Source: Paenibacillus helianthi
GTDB taxonomy: Bacteria; Bacillota; Bacilli; Paenibacillales; Paenibacillaceae
Direction: 5' to 3'
Length of the DNA: 64,000 nt
Assembly: GCF_001909055.1 (NCBI RefSeq)
Contig: NZ_LVWI01000053.1
Coordinates: 1-64,000, forward strand
The notes beneath the pieces are model-generated. The model made no database searches. It was given only the letters and a program-made list of their open reading frames with translations, and was not told where the DNA came from. Both the position numbers and the translations under genes were made by a program. Every line of letters starts with the position of its first letter. Position 1 is the first letter of the stretch. This document shows positions 42,784 to 51,396 of this stretch, piece by piece.

Positions 42784-43287
42784 TTACGCGCTTTGTTCTT
42801 CCTTCTCAGCAACAGCCTTAACTGCAAGCGCGAAGTTGCGCATTGGAGCTTGAAGTACGCTAAGCAGCATAGACAGCAAACCTTCACGGGAAGGAAGCTC
42901 AGCCAGTGCTTTCAGTTGGTCCGCATCGATGACACGGCCCTCCACAACGCCACCCTTAAGTTTCAGAGCATCGTTCTTTTTAGCGAAATCGTTCAGAATC
43001 TTAGCGGCTACTACTGCGTCTGTTTCGCTGAAAGCGATCGCTGTAGGACCAGTCAGAACGGCATCGAGTTCAGTCAGTTCAGCCGCAGCTGTTGCACGAC
43101 GAACCAATGTGTTCTTCAGGACTTGAAAATCAACCCCAGCTTCACGAAGCTGCTTGCGCAGTTCAGTCACTTGGGCAACGTTCAATCCGCGGTAGTCCGC
43201 AACAACAGTAGAAACACTGTTCTGCAGTTTGCCGGTAACAACATCAACCGCGTCCTGTTTAGCTTGGATTACTTTTGCATTTGCCAA
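42784..43287 (-). CDS. rplJ: 50S ribosomal protein L10
   Basis: A 167-residue L10, the base of the stalk that holds L7/L12 dimers on 23S rRNA. The QAKQDAVDVVTGKLQNS start and DYRGLNVAQVTELRKQLRE segment are family features. The message carries a recognisable L10 leader upstream. AGGAGGTG precedes the ATG. Confidence 0.98.
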   Translation of the reverse strand: MANAKVIQAKQDAVDVVTGKLQNSVSTVVADYRGLNVAQVTELRKQLREAGVDFQVLKNTLVRRATAAAELTELDAVLTGPTAIAFSETDAVVAAKILNDFAKKNDALKLKGGVVEGRVIDADQLKALAELPSREGLLSMLLSVLQAPMRNFALAVKAVAEKEEQSA

Positions 43288-43354
43288 TTGTATACACCTC
43301 CTGAAAAATTATGTTACGGCGATTGTTTCCGAAGAAACCACACCGTCCTACGCA

Positions 43355-43500
43355 GGCATTAGAAAAGCCTCCGCAGATTCACGAAGGCTTGATAAAACGA
43401 TAGTGGTCCGGCAAGCGCCATACACTTCTTGTTTCTATCACAACACCTCGGTAGGGAATTAAGCCTCACGGCACCTACTGTCTACGGTAAGCATATTCAA
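43355..43500 (-). promoter_or_regulatory. L10 leader RNA with attenuator-like hairpin
   Basis: On the minus strand the leader of rplJ contains GTAGACAGTAGGTGCC...TCCCTACCGAGGTG, the conserved core of the Firmicutes L10 leader, which mimics the rRNA site bound by the L10/L12 complex. It is followed by AAGCCTTCG...CGGAGGCTTTTC (43361-43390), a terminator-like hairpin. This supports feedback by L10 through transcript termination. Identified by motif, not by a model search. Confidence 0.8.
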
Positions 43501-43537
43501 GTTGAAGAATGATCACCTTAAAGTTCACAACTGTTAC

Positions 43538-43566
43538 AGATTATCAAAGATGACCCAGAGAGTCAA
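43538..43566 (-). promoter_or_regulatory. rplJ-rplL promoter
   Basis: TTGACT (43561-43566) and TAATCT (43538-43543) on the minus strand, 17 nt apart, lie just after the rplA stop. The start near 43530 places the L10 leader at the 5' end of this transcript. Confidence 0.8.
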
Positions 43567-43573
43567 CCTTTAT

Positions 43574-44266
43574 TTATCTGAAAGCAGCTGCATTCACACG
43601 AGCGCTTGGTCCCATAGTAGACGAAATTGCGATGCCTTTAAGATATACACCTTTGGCAGCAGCTGGTTTCGCACGGTTCAGAGCATCGATCAGGGATTTA
43701 AGGTTTTCGTTCAGTTGTTCAGCATTAAAAGACACTTTGCCGATAGGCGCGTGAATTTGGCCTGCTTTATCGAGACGGTATTCGATTTTACCGGCTTTAA
43801 TTTCTTGAACAGCCTTAGTAACATCGAAAGTAACTGTGCCGGCTTTAGGGTTAGGCATGAGACCTTTACCACCAAGCAAACGACCAAGTTTACCGACTTC
43901 ACTCATCATATCAGGTGTAGCTACGCAGACGTCGAATTCAAACCAGCCCTGTTGGATCTTGTTGATCATATCCTGATCACCTACAAAATCCGCGCCAGCA
44001 GCTTCCGCTTCTTTCGCTTTTTCACCTTTTGCAAATACAAGCACGCGTTGTGTTTTGCCTGTGCCGTGTGGCAGGACAACAACACCACGTACTGCTTGGT
44101 CTTGTTTACGGGGGTCTACACCCAGACGAACTGCTGCTTCAACGGTTTCGTCGAATTTAGCAGTGGCTGCCTTTTTCACAAGCTCTACAGCTTCTGAAGG
44201 CTCGTAAGTCGCTTCGCTATTGATTAGCTTAGCAGATTCCTGGTATTTCTTACCATGTTTAGCCAT
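43574..44266 (-). CDS. rplA: 50S ribosomal protein L1
   Basis: A 230-residue L1 that forms the mobile E-site stalk. It begins MAKHGKKYQESAKLI and holds the DVCVATPDMMSEVGKLGRLL and GLMPNPKAGTV signatures. The ATG at 44266 follows AAAGGAGG; the open frame to 44326 is not used. L1 is often a repressor of its own operon; no site was sought in detail. Confidence 0.98.
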   Translation of the reverse strand: MAKHGKKYQESAKLINSEATYEPSEAVELVKKAATAKFDETVEAAVRLGVDPRKQDQAVRGVVVLPHGTGKTQRVLVFAKGEKAKEAEAAGADFVGDQDMINKIQQGWFEFDVCVATPDMMSEVGKLGRLLGGKGLMPNPKAGTVTFDVTKAVQEIKAGKIEYRLDKAGQIHAPIGKVSFNAEQLNENLKSLIDALNRAKPAAAKGVYLKGIAISSTMGPSARVNAAAFR

Positions 44267-44347
44267 GAAAATGTTCCTCCTTTGTGGTATTAGCGGAAAT
44301 TCCTCCCACATATTACGGTCATGCAAGACCGGTTCATCGAAAACATA

Positions 44348-44773
44348 TTAGTCTTCGATTGTAATCCCCATACTGCGGGCAGTACCTTCAACCATACGCA
44401 TTGCAGCTTCGATAGATGCAGCGTTCAGGTCGGGCATTTTTGTTTCAGCGATTTCACGAACCGCTGCGCGGCCCAGCTTCGCTACTTTTTTCTTGTTTGG
44501 TTCACCGGATCCTTTTTCTACTTTCGCAGCAATGCGAAGCAGAACAGCAGCCGGAGGAGTTTTGGTGATGAAGGTAAAGGAACGGTCTTCAAATACTGTA
44601 ATTTCAACCGGAATGATCAAGCCAGCCTGGTCGGCAGTACGAGCGTTGAATTCCTTACAGAATGCCATGATGTTGACACCTGCTTGACCTAACGCCGGAC
44701 CTACTGGAGGCGCTGGATTCGCTTTCCCTGCAGGAATCTGCAGTTTCACCATTTTAATAACTTTTTTAGCCAT
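44348..44773 (-). CDS. rplK: 50S ribosomal protein L11
   Basis: A 141-residue L11 of the GTPase-associated region and the thiostrepton site, needed for RelA activation. MAKKVIKMVKLQIPAGKANP start and PPVGPALGQAGVNIMAFCKE are conserved, with the proline-rich switch intact. The start at 44773 follows GGAGGTG; the frame to 44830 is a shadow extension. Confidence 0.98.
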   Translation of the reverse strand: MAKKVIKMVKLQIPAGKANPAPPVGPALGQAGVNIMAFCKEFNARTADQAGLIIPVEITVFEDRSFTFITKTPPAAVLLRIAAKVEKGSGEPNKKKVAKLGRAAVREIAETKMPDLNAASIEAAMRMVEGTARSMGITIED

Positions 44774-44848
44774 GAGTGACACCTCCTTGCAAAAATAGTG
44801 GTATTCGAACACTAAATAGCGTTCTCCCACAAGAAACCCTTGCGACTG

Positions 44849-45382
44849 TTATATTTTCTCCACTTGAGTGAAATCCAACTCCAGCGGGGTTTCCCGTCCA
44901 AACATGTTGACATGCACTTTGATCTTGCTCTTGTCAGCCAAAATTTCTTCCACAGAGCCCACAAAATTCGCAAAGGGACCAACCATAATACGTACGGATT
45001 CCTTAATTTCGAAATCAATCTTCGCTTTAGGTTCAACCATGCCCATATGCTTCAGAATTTGTTCAACTTCTTCCGGAAGCAGAGCGGTAGGTTTGGACCC
45101 GGAACCTGTCGAACCAACAAATCCGGTAACGCCCGGCGTATTGCGGACTACATACCATGAATCATCAGTTTGAACCATTTCGACCAAAACATAACCAGGG
45201 TAAACTTTACGCATGACGGTTTTTTTCTTGCCGTCCTTGTTTACCAGTTCTTCTTCCATAGGAACAAGAACACGGAATATTTTGTCTTCCATGCCCATGG
45301 ACTCAACGCGTTTTTCCAAATTGGCCTTAACCTTATTCTCATACCCGGAATAGGTATGAACAACATACCATCTTTTTTCCAT
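44849..45382 (-). CDS. nusG: transcription termination/antitermination factor NusG
   Basis: A 177-residue NusG with an NGN domain (KRWYVVHTYSGYENKVKANL, VRNTPGVTGFVGS) that binds RNA polymerase and a C-terminal KOW domain (GPFANFVGSVEEILADKSK). It couples transcription to translation or Rho and, in Bacillus, promotes pausing. 21 nt downstream of secE. Confidence 0.98.
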   Translation of the reverse strand: MEKRWYVVHTYSGYENKVKANLEKRVESMGMEDKIFRVLVPMEEELVNKDGKKKTVMRKVYPGYVLVEMVQTDDSWYVVRNTPGVTGFVGSTGSGSKPTALLPEEVEQILKHMGMVEPKAKIDFEIKESVRIMVGPFANFVGSVEEILADKSKIKVHVNMFGRETPLELDFTQVEKI

Positions 45383-45403
45383 ACCAAGCCACCTGGGACC
45401 TCT

Positions 45404-45595
45404 CTAAATAATCCTTTCGATCACAGCGGAAATACCGATGTCCAGAACCCAGAAGTAAAGAGCGATTACTACAATTGTACCGAGAACGATCAATGTGTAG
45501 TTTTTCAATTCCTTACGGCTAGGCCAGCGAACTTTTTTGAGTTCACTCCAGCTCTCAGTGAAAAAGGAAAACAAAGACTTGAAACTACGTTTCAC
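45404..45595 (-). CDS. secE: preprotein translocase subunit SecE
   Basis: A 63-residue single-span SecE, the minimal Gram-positive form. The amphipathic helix with SELKKVRWPSRKEL precedes the membrane segment (TLIVLGTIVVIALYFWVLDI). The start is GTG at 45595, preceded by GGAGG at 10 nt. It clamps SecY and pairs with it in the membrane. Confidence 0.97.
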   Translation of the reverse strand: MKRSFKSLFSFFTESWSELKKVRWPSRKELKNYTLIVLGTIVVIALYFWVLDIGISAVIERII

Positions 45596-45615
45596 GCCGA
45601 CTACACCTCCAAAGA

Positions 45616-45765
45616 CTATCTGGTTTCGCGATGAGGAGTTTGCTCGTTACAGAACTTGCAAAATTTCTTCATCTCCAAGCGGTCGGGGTGATTTCGCTTG
45701 TTTTTGGTTGTCGCATAGTTTCTTTGTTTGCAACTTGTACAAGCCAAAGTGATAATTACCCGCAT
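45616..45765 (-). CDS. rpmG: 50S ribosomal protein L33, zinc-type
   Basis: A 49-residue L33 read directly from the minus strand, starting MRVIITLACTSCKQRNYATT. Zinc ligands are Cys9, Cys12, Cys36 and Cys39, so this is the C+ form. GGGAGGTG is 5-6 nt upstream of the ATG at 45765; the stop is TAG at 45616-45618. It heads the rpmG-secE-nusG unit. Confidence 0.96.
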   Translation of the reverse strand: MRVIITLACTSCKQRNYATTKNKRNHPDRLEMKKFCKFCNEQTPHRETR

Positions 45766-45860
45766 GATGTGCACCTCCCGAAGACGTCCCTCTAACTATG
45801 AAATTAGAAGACGCAAATATTGATCCTAAAAAAAGCCGCGAATTTAGGCCTACCTAAAAC

Positions 45861-45890
45861 ACTTTAGCATAATGTCAACCTCTGTGTCAA
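45861..45890 (-). promoter_or_regulatory. rpmG-secE-nusG promoter
   Basis: TTGACA (45885-45890) and TAAAGT (45861-45866) on the minus strand are spaced by 18 nt; a second TTGACA lies at 45873-45878. The 6-bp palindrome TTTAGG-N4-CCTAAA (45844-45859) sits at the expected start site and could be an operator. The -35 overlaps the end of the interrupted ORF. Confidence 0.6.
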
Positions 45891-46105
45891 CGAAAGATTT
45901 CCCCCATCGCGTTGGGTAATTTCGGGTGCTGAAGCCTTATTGCGTACGTAGTCTCTGGCCTTACCTTTTCACGCCAAATCACTGTCCATCCTGTAAGATC
46001 AGAATCCATAATTGCATGAACCCTCTTCAGATCCTCCAGGAGAATCTGCCGTTATAGCCCGCCGATAAAACGAAGGTCTTCTTTTTTTGGGATTGACTTA
46101 TCCAT
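45887..46105 (-). pseudogene. small ORF of unknown function interrupted by one in-frame TAA
   Basis: From ATG at 46105 the minus strand reads MDKSIPKKEDLRFIGGL, then TAA (46054-46052), then 54 more sense codons in the same frame (RQILLEDLKRVHAIMDSDL, then TGWTVIWREKVRPETTYAI, then RLQHPKLPNAMGEIFR) to a TGA overlapping the rpmG -35. Continuity of frame and amino-acid composition suggest a 72-residue protein whose stop replaces a Tyr or similar codon. Alternatively the 40-residue piece from ATG at 46009 is expressed alone. No family is recognised; the ribosome binding site (AGG) is weak. The rest of the gap (46106-46207) shows nothing else. Confidence 0.4.
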
Positions 46106-46207
46106 TACTACCTATCATTATGGAGCATTTGCACTGTCTATAAACCTGCTGTCGACGGCAACGGACTATAATCTCGTGTCAATTCAATTGAACAATCTCA
46201 AAACACT

Positions 46208-46232
46208 AAAAAAAGACTCGATGTCCGAGCCT
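46208..46232 (-). terminator. rho-independent terminator of sigH
   Basis: The minus strand shows GGCTCG-GACAT-CGAGTC followed by seven T residues, with one G-T pair in the stem. It is 19 nt past the sigH stop codon. Confidence 0.85.
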
Positions 46233-46250
46233 TTCCTGTACATTGTATCA

Positions 46251-46895
46251 TCAATTGTCACGCACTTCCAGATATCTTTCCAATTTCCGTTTCACTCGCT
46301 GCAAAGCATTGTCAATCGACTTCACATGACGCTTCAAATCCTCAGCAATCTCCTGATAGGACCGTCCGTCCAGATAGAGCATTAGAACCTTACGTTCCAG
46401 ATCACTCAGAATCTCGGCCATCTTATCTTCCAGACCAATGAACTCTTCCTGGTTAATAATCAATTCTTCCGGATCAAGCACCTGTGTTCCACAAATGACA
46501 TCCATCAGTGTCCGGTCTGAATCCTCATCGTAGATTGGCTTGTCCAATGAGACATAGGAATTGAGCGGAATATGCTTCTGACGGGTAGCTGTCTTAATTG
46601 CGGTAATAATCTGACGGGTGATGCAGAGCTCGGCAAACGCCTTGAATGAAGAAAGCTTGTCGCCCTTGAAATCACGAATCGCCTTGTATAGGCCTATCAT
46701 GCCTTCTTGTACGATATCTTCACGGTCTGCCCCAATCAGAAAATATGAACGGGCTTTGGCACGGACAAAATTGCGGTACTTGTTAATTAAATGCTCCAAT
46801 GCGCCACTGTCGCCACCACGGAAGATCTCGACAATTTCTTCATCGCTTATGAAATCATACTCGGATAGCATTATTTCCTTGAGGTCGACACTCAC
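46251..46895 (-). CDS. sigH: RNA polymerase sigma-H factor
   Basis: A 214-residue sigma factor for early sporulation and competence genes. Region 2 (LINKYRNFVRAKARSYF, GADREDIVQEGMIGLYKAI) and region 4 (LDGRSYQEIAEDLKRHVKS with the helix-turn-helix) are intact. The GTG at 46895, giving MSVDLKEIMLSEYDF, lies after GGGGGGA and is preferred to the ATG at 46928. In B. subtilis sigH is repressed by AbrB; no site can be claimed here. Confidence 0.96.
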   Translation of the reverse strand: MSVDLKEIMLSEYDFISDEEIVEIFRGGDSGALEHLINKYRNFVRAKARSYFLIGADREDIVQEGMIGLYKAIRDFKGDKLSSFKAFAELCITRQIITAIKTATRQKHIPLNSYVSLDKPIYDEDSDRTLMDVICGTQVLDPEELIINQEEFIGLEDKMAEILSDLERKVLMLYLDGRSYQEIAEDLKRHVKSIDNALQRVKRKLERYLEVRDN

Positions 46896-46952
46896 CAAGA
46901 ATCCCCCCGGCTGCAACGCAAGACACATCGTTACTTCGCGAAATATAGGATC

Positions 46953-46982
46953 AGTATATATTATGTTACCTTACACCGTCAA
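46953..46982 (-). promoter_or_regulatory. sigH promoter
   Basis: TTGACG (46977-46982) and TATACT (46953-46958), 18 nt apart on the minus strand, with the start about 50 nt before the sigH GTG. A further AT-rich stretch upstream could be a site for AbrB-like repression, but that is inference. Confidence 0.7.
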
Positions 46983-47057
46983 CCGCAGATTGTCCAAAAT
47001 CAATCTTCAATAACATATTATGGTATTTTACGCGAAAACGCTTCAATCTCCGTCCCT

Positions 47058-47579
47058 CTACTGACGGCGCCAGTCCTCCAGCCGTTTGCGAACTTCAGGC
47101 GGCAGCTTTTCTTCCAGTGAATGCCTGTTGGAACTGATGCTCCCGGGCTCGATGGCCTTCTTAACCTGTTTCTGGTTTTCTTCGATTTCCAGCCGCAGCT
47201 CACGGGCTGATATCCGTAGCGCTCCTTGCGCAAAGATGACATGCTGCTCCACAAAATCGCTGGTCGCCACATAAATCTGCCGTCTGCGGTGATTGAACTC
47301 ACCGACCAGCCGTTCAATGCATTCATCTGCCGTTTCTTTTTCCTTGGTGAAGAACACCTGGACTTTCCCCTGCACAAAGGATTTACCCAGTCCCGGCACA
47401 CGGTACGCATCAAAAACGGCTATGACACGCAGCCCGGAAAACGCCTGATATTCAGCCAGCATATCCAGCAGCCGGTCGCGCGCTCCCTGCATTCCTATAA
47501 GTGACAATGCGGCAAGATCAGGCCAGCCGCCAATCATATTGTAGCCATCCACAAGAAGAATATCGCGCCAGTCGGCCAT
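47058..47579 (-). CDS. rae1: NYN-domain endoribonuclease Rae1 (YacP)
   Basis: A 173-residue PIN/NYN nuclease. The metal-binding LLVDGYNMIGGWPDL at residues 7-21, VIAVFDAYRV and VATSDFVEQHVIF are family motifs. B. subtilis Rae1 enters the ribosomal A site and cuts mRNA in translation-dependent fashion. The start at 47579 is 2 nt after the rlmB stop; the longer frame would overlap rlmB by 115 nt. Coupled with rlmB. Confidence 0.93.
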   Translation of the reverse strand: MADWRDILLVDGYNMIGGWPDLAALSLIGMQGARDRLLDMLAEYQAFSGLRVIAVFDAYRVPGLGKSFVQGKVQVFFTKEKETADECIERLVGEFNHRRRQIYVATSDFVEQHVIFAQGALRISARELRLEIEENQKQVKKAIEPGSISSNRHSLEEKLPPEVRKRLEDWRRQ

Positions 47580-47581
47580 AT

Positions 47582-48343
47582 CTATCCTTGCTGATGCCGG
47601 CGGCGAAGCACCTCGTACATAATAACGCCTGCGGCAACTGAAGCATTTAGCGAATTGATCTTCCCGGCCATCGGCAACTTCAGCAGCACATCGCATTTCT
47701 CCCGGATCAGGCGGCCCATTCCTTTATTCTCATTCCCGATTACCACGGCTACCGGACCTGTAAATATATCAGAAGCATACAGATTCTGATCCGTATCCAC
47801 ATCGGTTCCAACCACCCAGACCCCAAGCTCCTTGAGGCGGTCAATGGTCTGTCCGAGGTTGGTTACGCGTGCGACTGGTACATATTCAACAGCTCCTGCA
47901 GAAGTTTTGGACACCGTCGCCGTGATTTGTGCGGACCGCCGTTTTGGCACAATAACTCCGTGCACACCGGTGCAGTCGGCTGTTCTTAGGATGGAGCCCA
48001 GATTATGCGGATCCTCAATTTCATCAAGCAGAATCAGAAACGGCGGTTCTCCCTTAGCTTCTGCCGCTGCCAAAATATCCGCAACCTCTGCATAGGCAAA
48101 GGGTGCCGCTTGTGCTACTACCCCTTGGTGCTGTACTCCAGGTGCAAGCTGGTCCAGCTTTCTTTTATCCACATGTTGGATCACTATTCCCGCTTTACGC
48201 GCTTCAGCAATAATAGGTGCTGTTAAGTGCTTTTGCGCTGTTTCGGCGATCCATATCTTATTGAGTGTACGACCGGCACGAAGCGCTTCAAGCACTGAAT
48301 GCTTGCCCGCCAATATTTCCTCTTCTGTTCTTAATTCTTCCAT
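47582..48343 (-). CDS. rlmB: 23S rRNA (guanosine-2'-O-)-methyltransferase RlmB
   Basis: A 253-residue SPOUT methyltransferase of the TrmH/RlmB group, methylating 23S G2251 in the P loop. An L30e-like substrate domain (about 1-90) is followed by the knot domain with VVIGNENKGMGRLIREKCD and LPMAGKINSLNASVAAGVI. The ATG at 48343 is 7 nt from AGGAGG; the ATG at 48349 is too close. Confidence 0.95.
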   Translation of the reverse strand: MEELRTEEEILAGKHSVLEALRAGRTLNKIWIAETAQKHLTAPIIAEARKAGIVIQHVDKRKLDQLAPGVQHQGVVAQAAPFAYAEVADILAAAEAKGEPPFLILLDEIEDPHNLGSILRTADCTGVHGVIVPKRRSAQITATVSKTSAGAVEYVPVARVTNLGQTIDRLKELGVWVVGTDVDTDQNLYASDIFTGPVAVVIGNENKGMGRLIREKCDVLLKLPMAGKINSLNASVAAGVIMYEVLRRRHQQG

Positions 48344-48382
48344 GTTCATGCCTCCTGTTCTAATATCTATACCCTTATAGCC

Positions 48383-48820
48383 TTACTTAGGCCGGTTCAT
48401 CATATACTGTATACTGCTGTCAACGAGTTCTTGGATTCGGGCTTGCTGGCCTGTGTAATACAAATGACCGATTAGGCACTCAAAGGCAGTAGCATGCCGG
48501 TATTCCAGCACATCTGCATTTTTGGGAATGGTTCCGGATTTGGCATTCCGTCCTTGCCGGGCAACATCCTTCTCTTCATCTGTAAGCATCGGCTCCAGAT
48601 AAGTAAGGATTGTGCTCTGCGCTTTGGCCGAGACCAGTCCGGTCGCAGTACGATGCAAATGGTTCGGACGCAGATTCGGCAGCGAGATCAAATACTGGCG
48701 AACCGCCACTTCATAGATAGCATCACCAGCATACGCCAGAACCAGCGGAGAGAGAAGTCGGACCGGCTTGGAGGGCTCATAGGGAAACCAGGCACTCTCC
48801 AGATTAAATGGTCCGCTCAT
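48383..48820 (-). CDS. mrnC: mini-ribonuclease 3 (Mini-III)
   Basis: A 145-residue RNase III-type nuclease without the dsRNA-binding domain, which matures 23S rRNA termini in Bacillus. The catalytic LAYAGDAIYEVAVRQYL motif and the EYRHATAFECLIGHLYYTG segment are present. Its ATG overlaps the cysS stop codon (ATGA), giving translational coupling; the upstream GTG at 48832 is unneeded. Confidence 0.96.
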   Translation of the reverse strand: MSGPFNLESAWFPYEPSKPVRLLSPLVLAYAGDAIYEVAVRQYLISLPNLRPNHLHRTATGLVSAKAQSTILTYLEPMLTDEEKDVARQGRNAKSGTIPKNADVLEYRHATAFECLIGHLYYTGQQARIQELVDSSIQYMMNRPK

Positions 48821-50223
48821 TTCCGCCGCCACCGCATTCCTTGTGGAGTATCCTCAAGCAGAATGCCCATTGCATTCAGCTCATCACGGATCTCATCGGA
48901 GCGTCCCCAGTTCTTGTTCTTTCGTGCTTCGGCACGTTCAGCGATCAGTCTTTCTACTTCTTCTCCAGCGACCTCTTCCTCAATCTCCGGGGTCAGGCGC
49001 AGCACACCATTCATTTCGGCAAAAGCTTGCAGCAGCGCAGCGAAGTCCGCAGACAACGCTTCTGAATTTGCAAGCGTATTGTTCGCAAGACTTACCCAGT
49101 CAAACATAGCAGTAATGGCATCAGGAGTGTTAAAGTCATCCTGCATCTTGGCATGGAAGTTGCCTACAATGGCAGCCAACCGTTCTGTCATCTGCCCGCT
49201 TGCCTGGCCTTTGGCCCCTTCTGGATCAAGCTCAAGCCGGTGCTTCACATTACTCTCCGCAAATGCGATACGCTCAGCGCTTTTTTCTGCGGACAGCATG
49301 GATTCTTCAGTAAAATTCAGCGGATTGCGGTAATGGGTTGAAAGCATGAAATAACGGATCGTCCCTGCCTTGAAGCGCTGGCGGATATCCTTCACCAGCA
49401 AACCGTTGCCGAGCGATTTCGACATTTTTTCATCACCGATGTTAATGAACCCGTTGTGCATCCAGTAGTTAGATAGCGGCTTGCCGCTCAACGCTTCTGT
49501 CTGAGCGCATTCGCACTCATGGTGCGGGAACTGCAGATCCTGTCCGCCGCCATGAATATCAATCGTGTCGCCAAGAAACTCACGGGCCATGGCCGAGCAT
49601 TCGATATGCCAACCAGGACGTCCGTCTCCCCATGGGCTGCTCCAATGGATTTCTCCTGGCTTCGCTGCTTTCCAGAGGACAAAATCCTCGGGTTTTTCTT
49701 TACGCGAGTCTACTTCCACCCGAATACCGAAGTGCAGTTCCTCCAAGTTCTGGCGGGACAGCTTGCCGTAATTGGTAAATTTGGATGTACGGTAATAGAC
49801 GTCACCGCCATTTTCATAGGCATAGCCCTTCTCTTCGAGCTCCTTAATGAACTCAATGATCAACTCCATGCTCTGCGTGACCCGGGGATTCATAGTCGCT
49901 GGTTTTACACTAAGCCCTGCAAGGTCCTCCCAATAGGCATTGATAAAGATTTCCGCAACCTCAGCTACTGTAGTGTTCATCTCCTCGGCCTTGCGAATCA
50001 GCTTGTCGTCGACATCTGTGAAGTTGGTCACATAATTGACTTCATACCCTATCTGTTCCAGATAGTTCCGGACCGTATCAAAAACAATTACGGGTCTGGC
50101 ATTTCCGATATGCATATAGCCGTAGACGGTTGGACCGCATACGTACATCTTCACCCTGCCTGATTCCTGCGGGACAAATTGTTCCTTGCTGCGCGTCATT
50201 GTGTTGTAGATTTGCAATGCCAT
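48817..50223 (-). CDS. cysS: cysteinyl-tRNA synthetase
   Basis: A 468-residue class Ia synthetase. The HIGH motif (TVYGYMHIGNARP), KMSKS (MSKSLGN), and zinc ligands in YVCGPTVYG and WHIECSAM are intact. The start at 50223 (ATG) is preferred to the TTG at 50235. Cotranscribed with cysE under T-box control, so charging of tRNA-Cys governs both cysteine synthesis and use. Confidence 0.98.
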   Translation of the reverse strand: MALQIYNTMTRSKEQFVPQESGRVKMYVCGPTVYGYMHIGNARPVIVFDTVRNYLEQIGYEVNYVTNFTDVDDKLIRKAEEMNTTVAEVAEIFINAYWEDLAGLSVKPATMNPRVTQSMELIIEFIKELEEKGYAYENGGDVYYRTSKFTNYGKLSRQNLEELHFGIRVEVDSRKEKPEDFVLWKAAKPGEIHWSSPWGDGRPGWHIECSAMAREFLGDTIDIHGGGQDLQFPHHECECAQTEALSGKPLSNYWMHNGFINIGDEKMSKSLGNGLLVKDIRQRFKAGTIRYFMLSTHYRNPLNFTEESMLSAEKSAERIAFAESNVKHRLELDPEGAKGQASGQMTERLAAIVGNFHAKMQDDFNTPDAITAMFDWVSLANNTLANSEALSADFAALLQAFAEMNGVLRLTPEIEEEVAGEEVERLIAERAEARKNKNWGRSDEIRDELNAMGILLEDTPQGMRWRRK

Positions 50224-50277
50224 GTTTGTTCCCAATCCTTTCTGTTTGACCCCGGATTCTACCGAATTCCGGTATGC

Positions 50278-50970
50278 TTAAATTTCATAATCACCGATAT
50301 ACTGCTGGCTTTCTATGCGGCGCTGCTCTTGTTTCTGTTTGTCCTCTGTACCTAGCTTTTCTCTGATCTCTTCGATCTCTTTCTGTAAAAAACGCAGGGA
50401 ATCGATCAGTGGATCCGGCATTTGGGTGTGGTTGAGCCTGTCAGATACCCGTTCGCCATTTCGTTTGACCACCCGTCCAGGATTACCCACAACTGTACTG
50501 TTGCTTGGCACTTCACGGAGAACAACCGAATTGGAACCGATATTGCAATTATCGCCGATCCGGAACGATCCCAGTACTTTCGCGCCGGAGCCAATCACAA
50601 CATTGTTGCCTACGGTCGGATGACGCTTCCCTTTTTCTTTACCCGTTCCCCCGAGAGTAACTCCCTGATAGATAATCACATCATCCCCGATTTCGCAGGT
50701 TTCCCCGATCACAATACCCATTCCATGGTCAATAAACAGGCGGTTACCGATCGTTGCCCCTGGATGGATTTCAACACCGGTCATAAATCTGCTGATCTGG
50801 GAAACGAGGCGTGCAAGAGTAAACCAGCGCCGTTTATATAAAGAGTGGGCTACCCGGTGTGCCCAAATGGCATGAAGTCCGGCGTAGGTGAAGACAACCT
50901 CAAACCAGCTGCGGGCTGCGGGATCGTTGTCGAATACTGCCCGAATGTCCGACTTGATATGCTTAAACAT
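50278..50970 (-). CDS. cysE: serine O-acetyltransferase
   Basis: A 230-residue left-handed beta-helix acetyltransferase making O-acetylserine from serine and acetyl-CoA, the first committed step to cysteine. The hexapeptide region (HPGATIGNRLFIDHGMGIVI, GETCEIGDDVIIYQGVTLGG) with the catalytic histidine is present. The start at 50970 follows AGAGGGGAACC; the frame is open to 51159 because it runs through the T-box leader. Confidence 0.97.
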   Translation of the reverse strand: MFKHIKSDIRAVFDNDPAARSWFEVVFTYAGLHAIWAHRVAHSLYKRRWFTLARLVSQISRFMTGVEIHPGATIGNRLFIDHGMGIVIGETCEIGDDVIIYQGVTLGGTGKEKGKRHPTVGNNVVIGSGAKVLGSFRIGDNCNIGSNSVVLREVPSNSTVVGNPGRVVKRNGERVSDRLNHTQMPDPLIDSLRFLQKEIEEIREKLGTEDKQKQEQRRIESQQYIGDYEI

Positions 50971-51073
50971 CACGGTTCCCCTCTTCTTTGACTTCCCCGC
51001 CTCCTGTTTACAGGTACGCATAAGGAAGGTATTGTCTACAACCCACATTCTCTCTCTATTCATAAATTTCAAC

Positions 51074-51390
51074 AAAAAACGCCCCTGCAGCATAAAGCTG
51101 CAGAGACGTTTAACCGTGGTCCCACTCTGCTTGGACTTCGCATGATTCACCGGATTCACATTTCAAAGCCAGTAATTGCTATTGTCCCTCTTGGCGTCTG
51201 TAACGGCAACGTTCCCGGCACGGTCTAACATCCCATTGCAGGAACGCTCAACCGAGCAGCTCACAGGCGCATATTCAGCGGCAGACAAATGAATAACTCC
51301 CAGCCTGCAAAGGGAAAATCCCTTAGCGGTTATTCTCTCTGGTAATTGCCCTTGTACGCATACTTTTCCTGATCCCAGCTATTATCATAT
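51074..51390 (-). promoter_or_regulatory. T-box riboswitch (cysteine) of cysE-cysS
   Basis: The minus strand contains AGAGTGGGACCACGG (51114-51128), the T-box sequence, followed by a strong terminator: CGTCTCTGCAGC pairs with GCTGCAGGGGCG, then T6 (51074-51109). Upstream, a Stem I-like helix (GAATAAC...GTTATTC) with GCTGGGAG is followed by a possible UGC Cys specifier in AATATGCGCC (51269-51271). Uncharged tRNA-Cys would prevent termination. The specifier is inferred from the downstream genes and nearby triplet. Confidence 0.9.
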
Positions 51391-51396
51391 ACTTCT

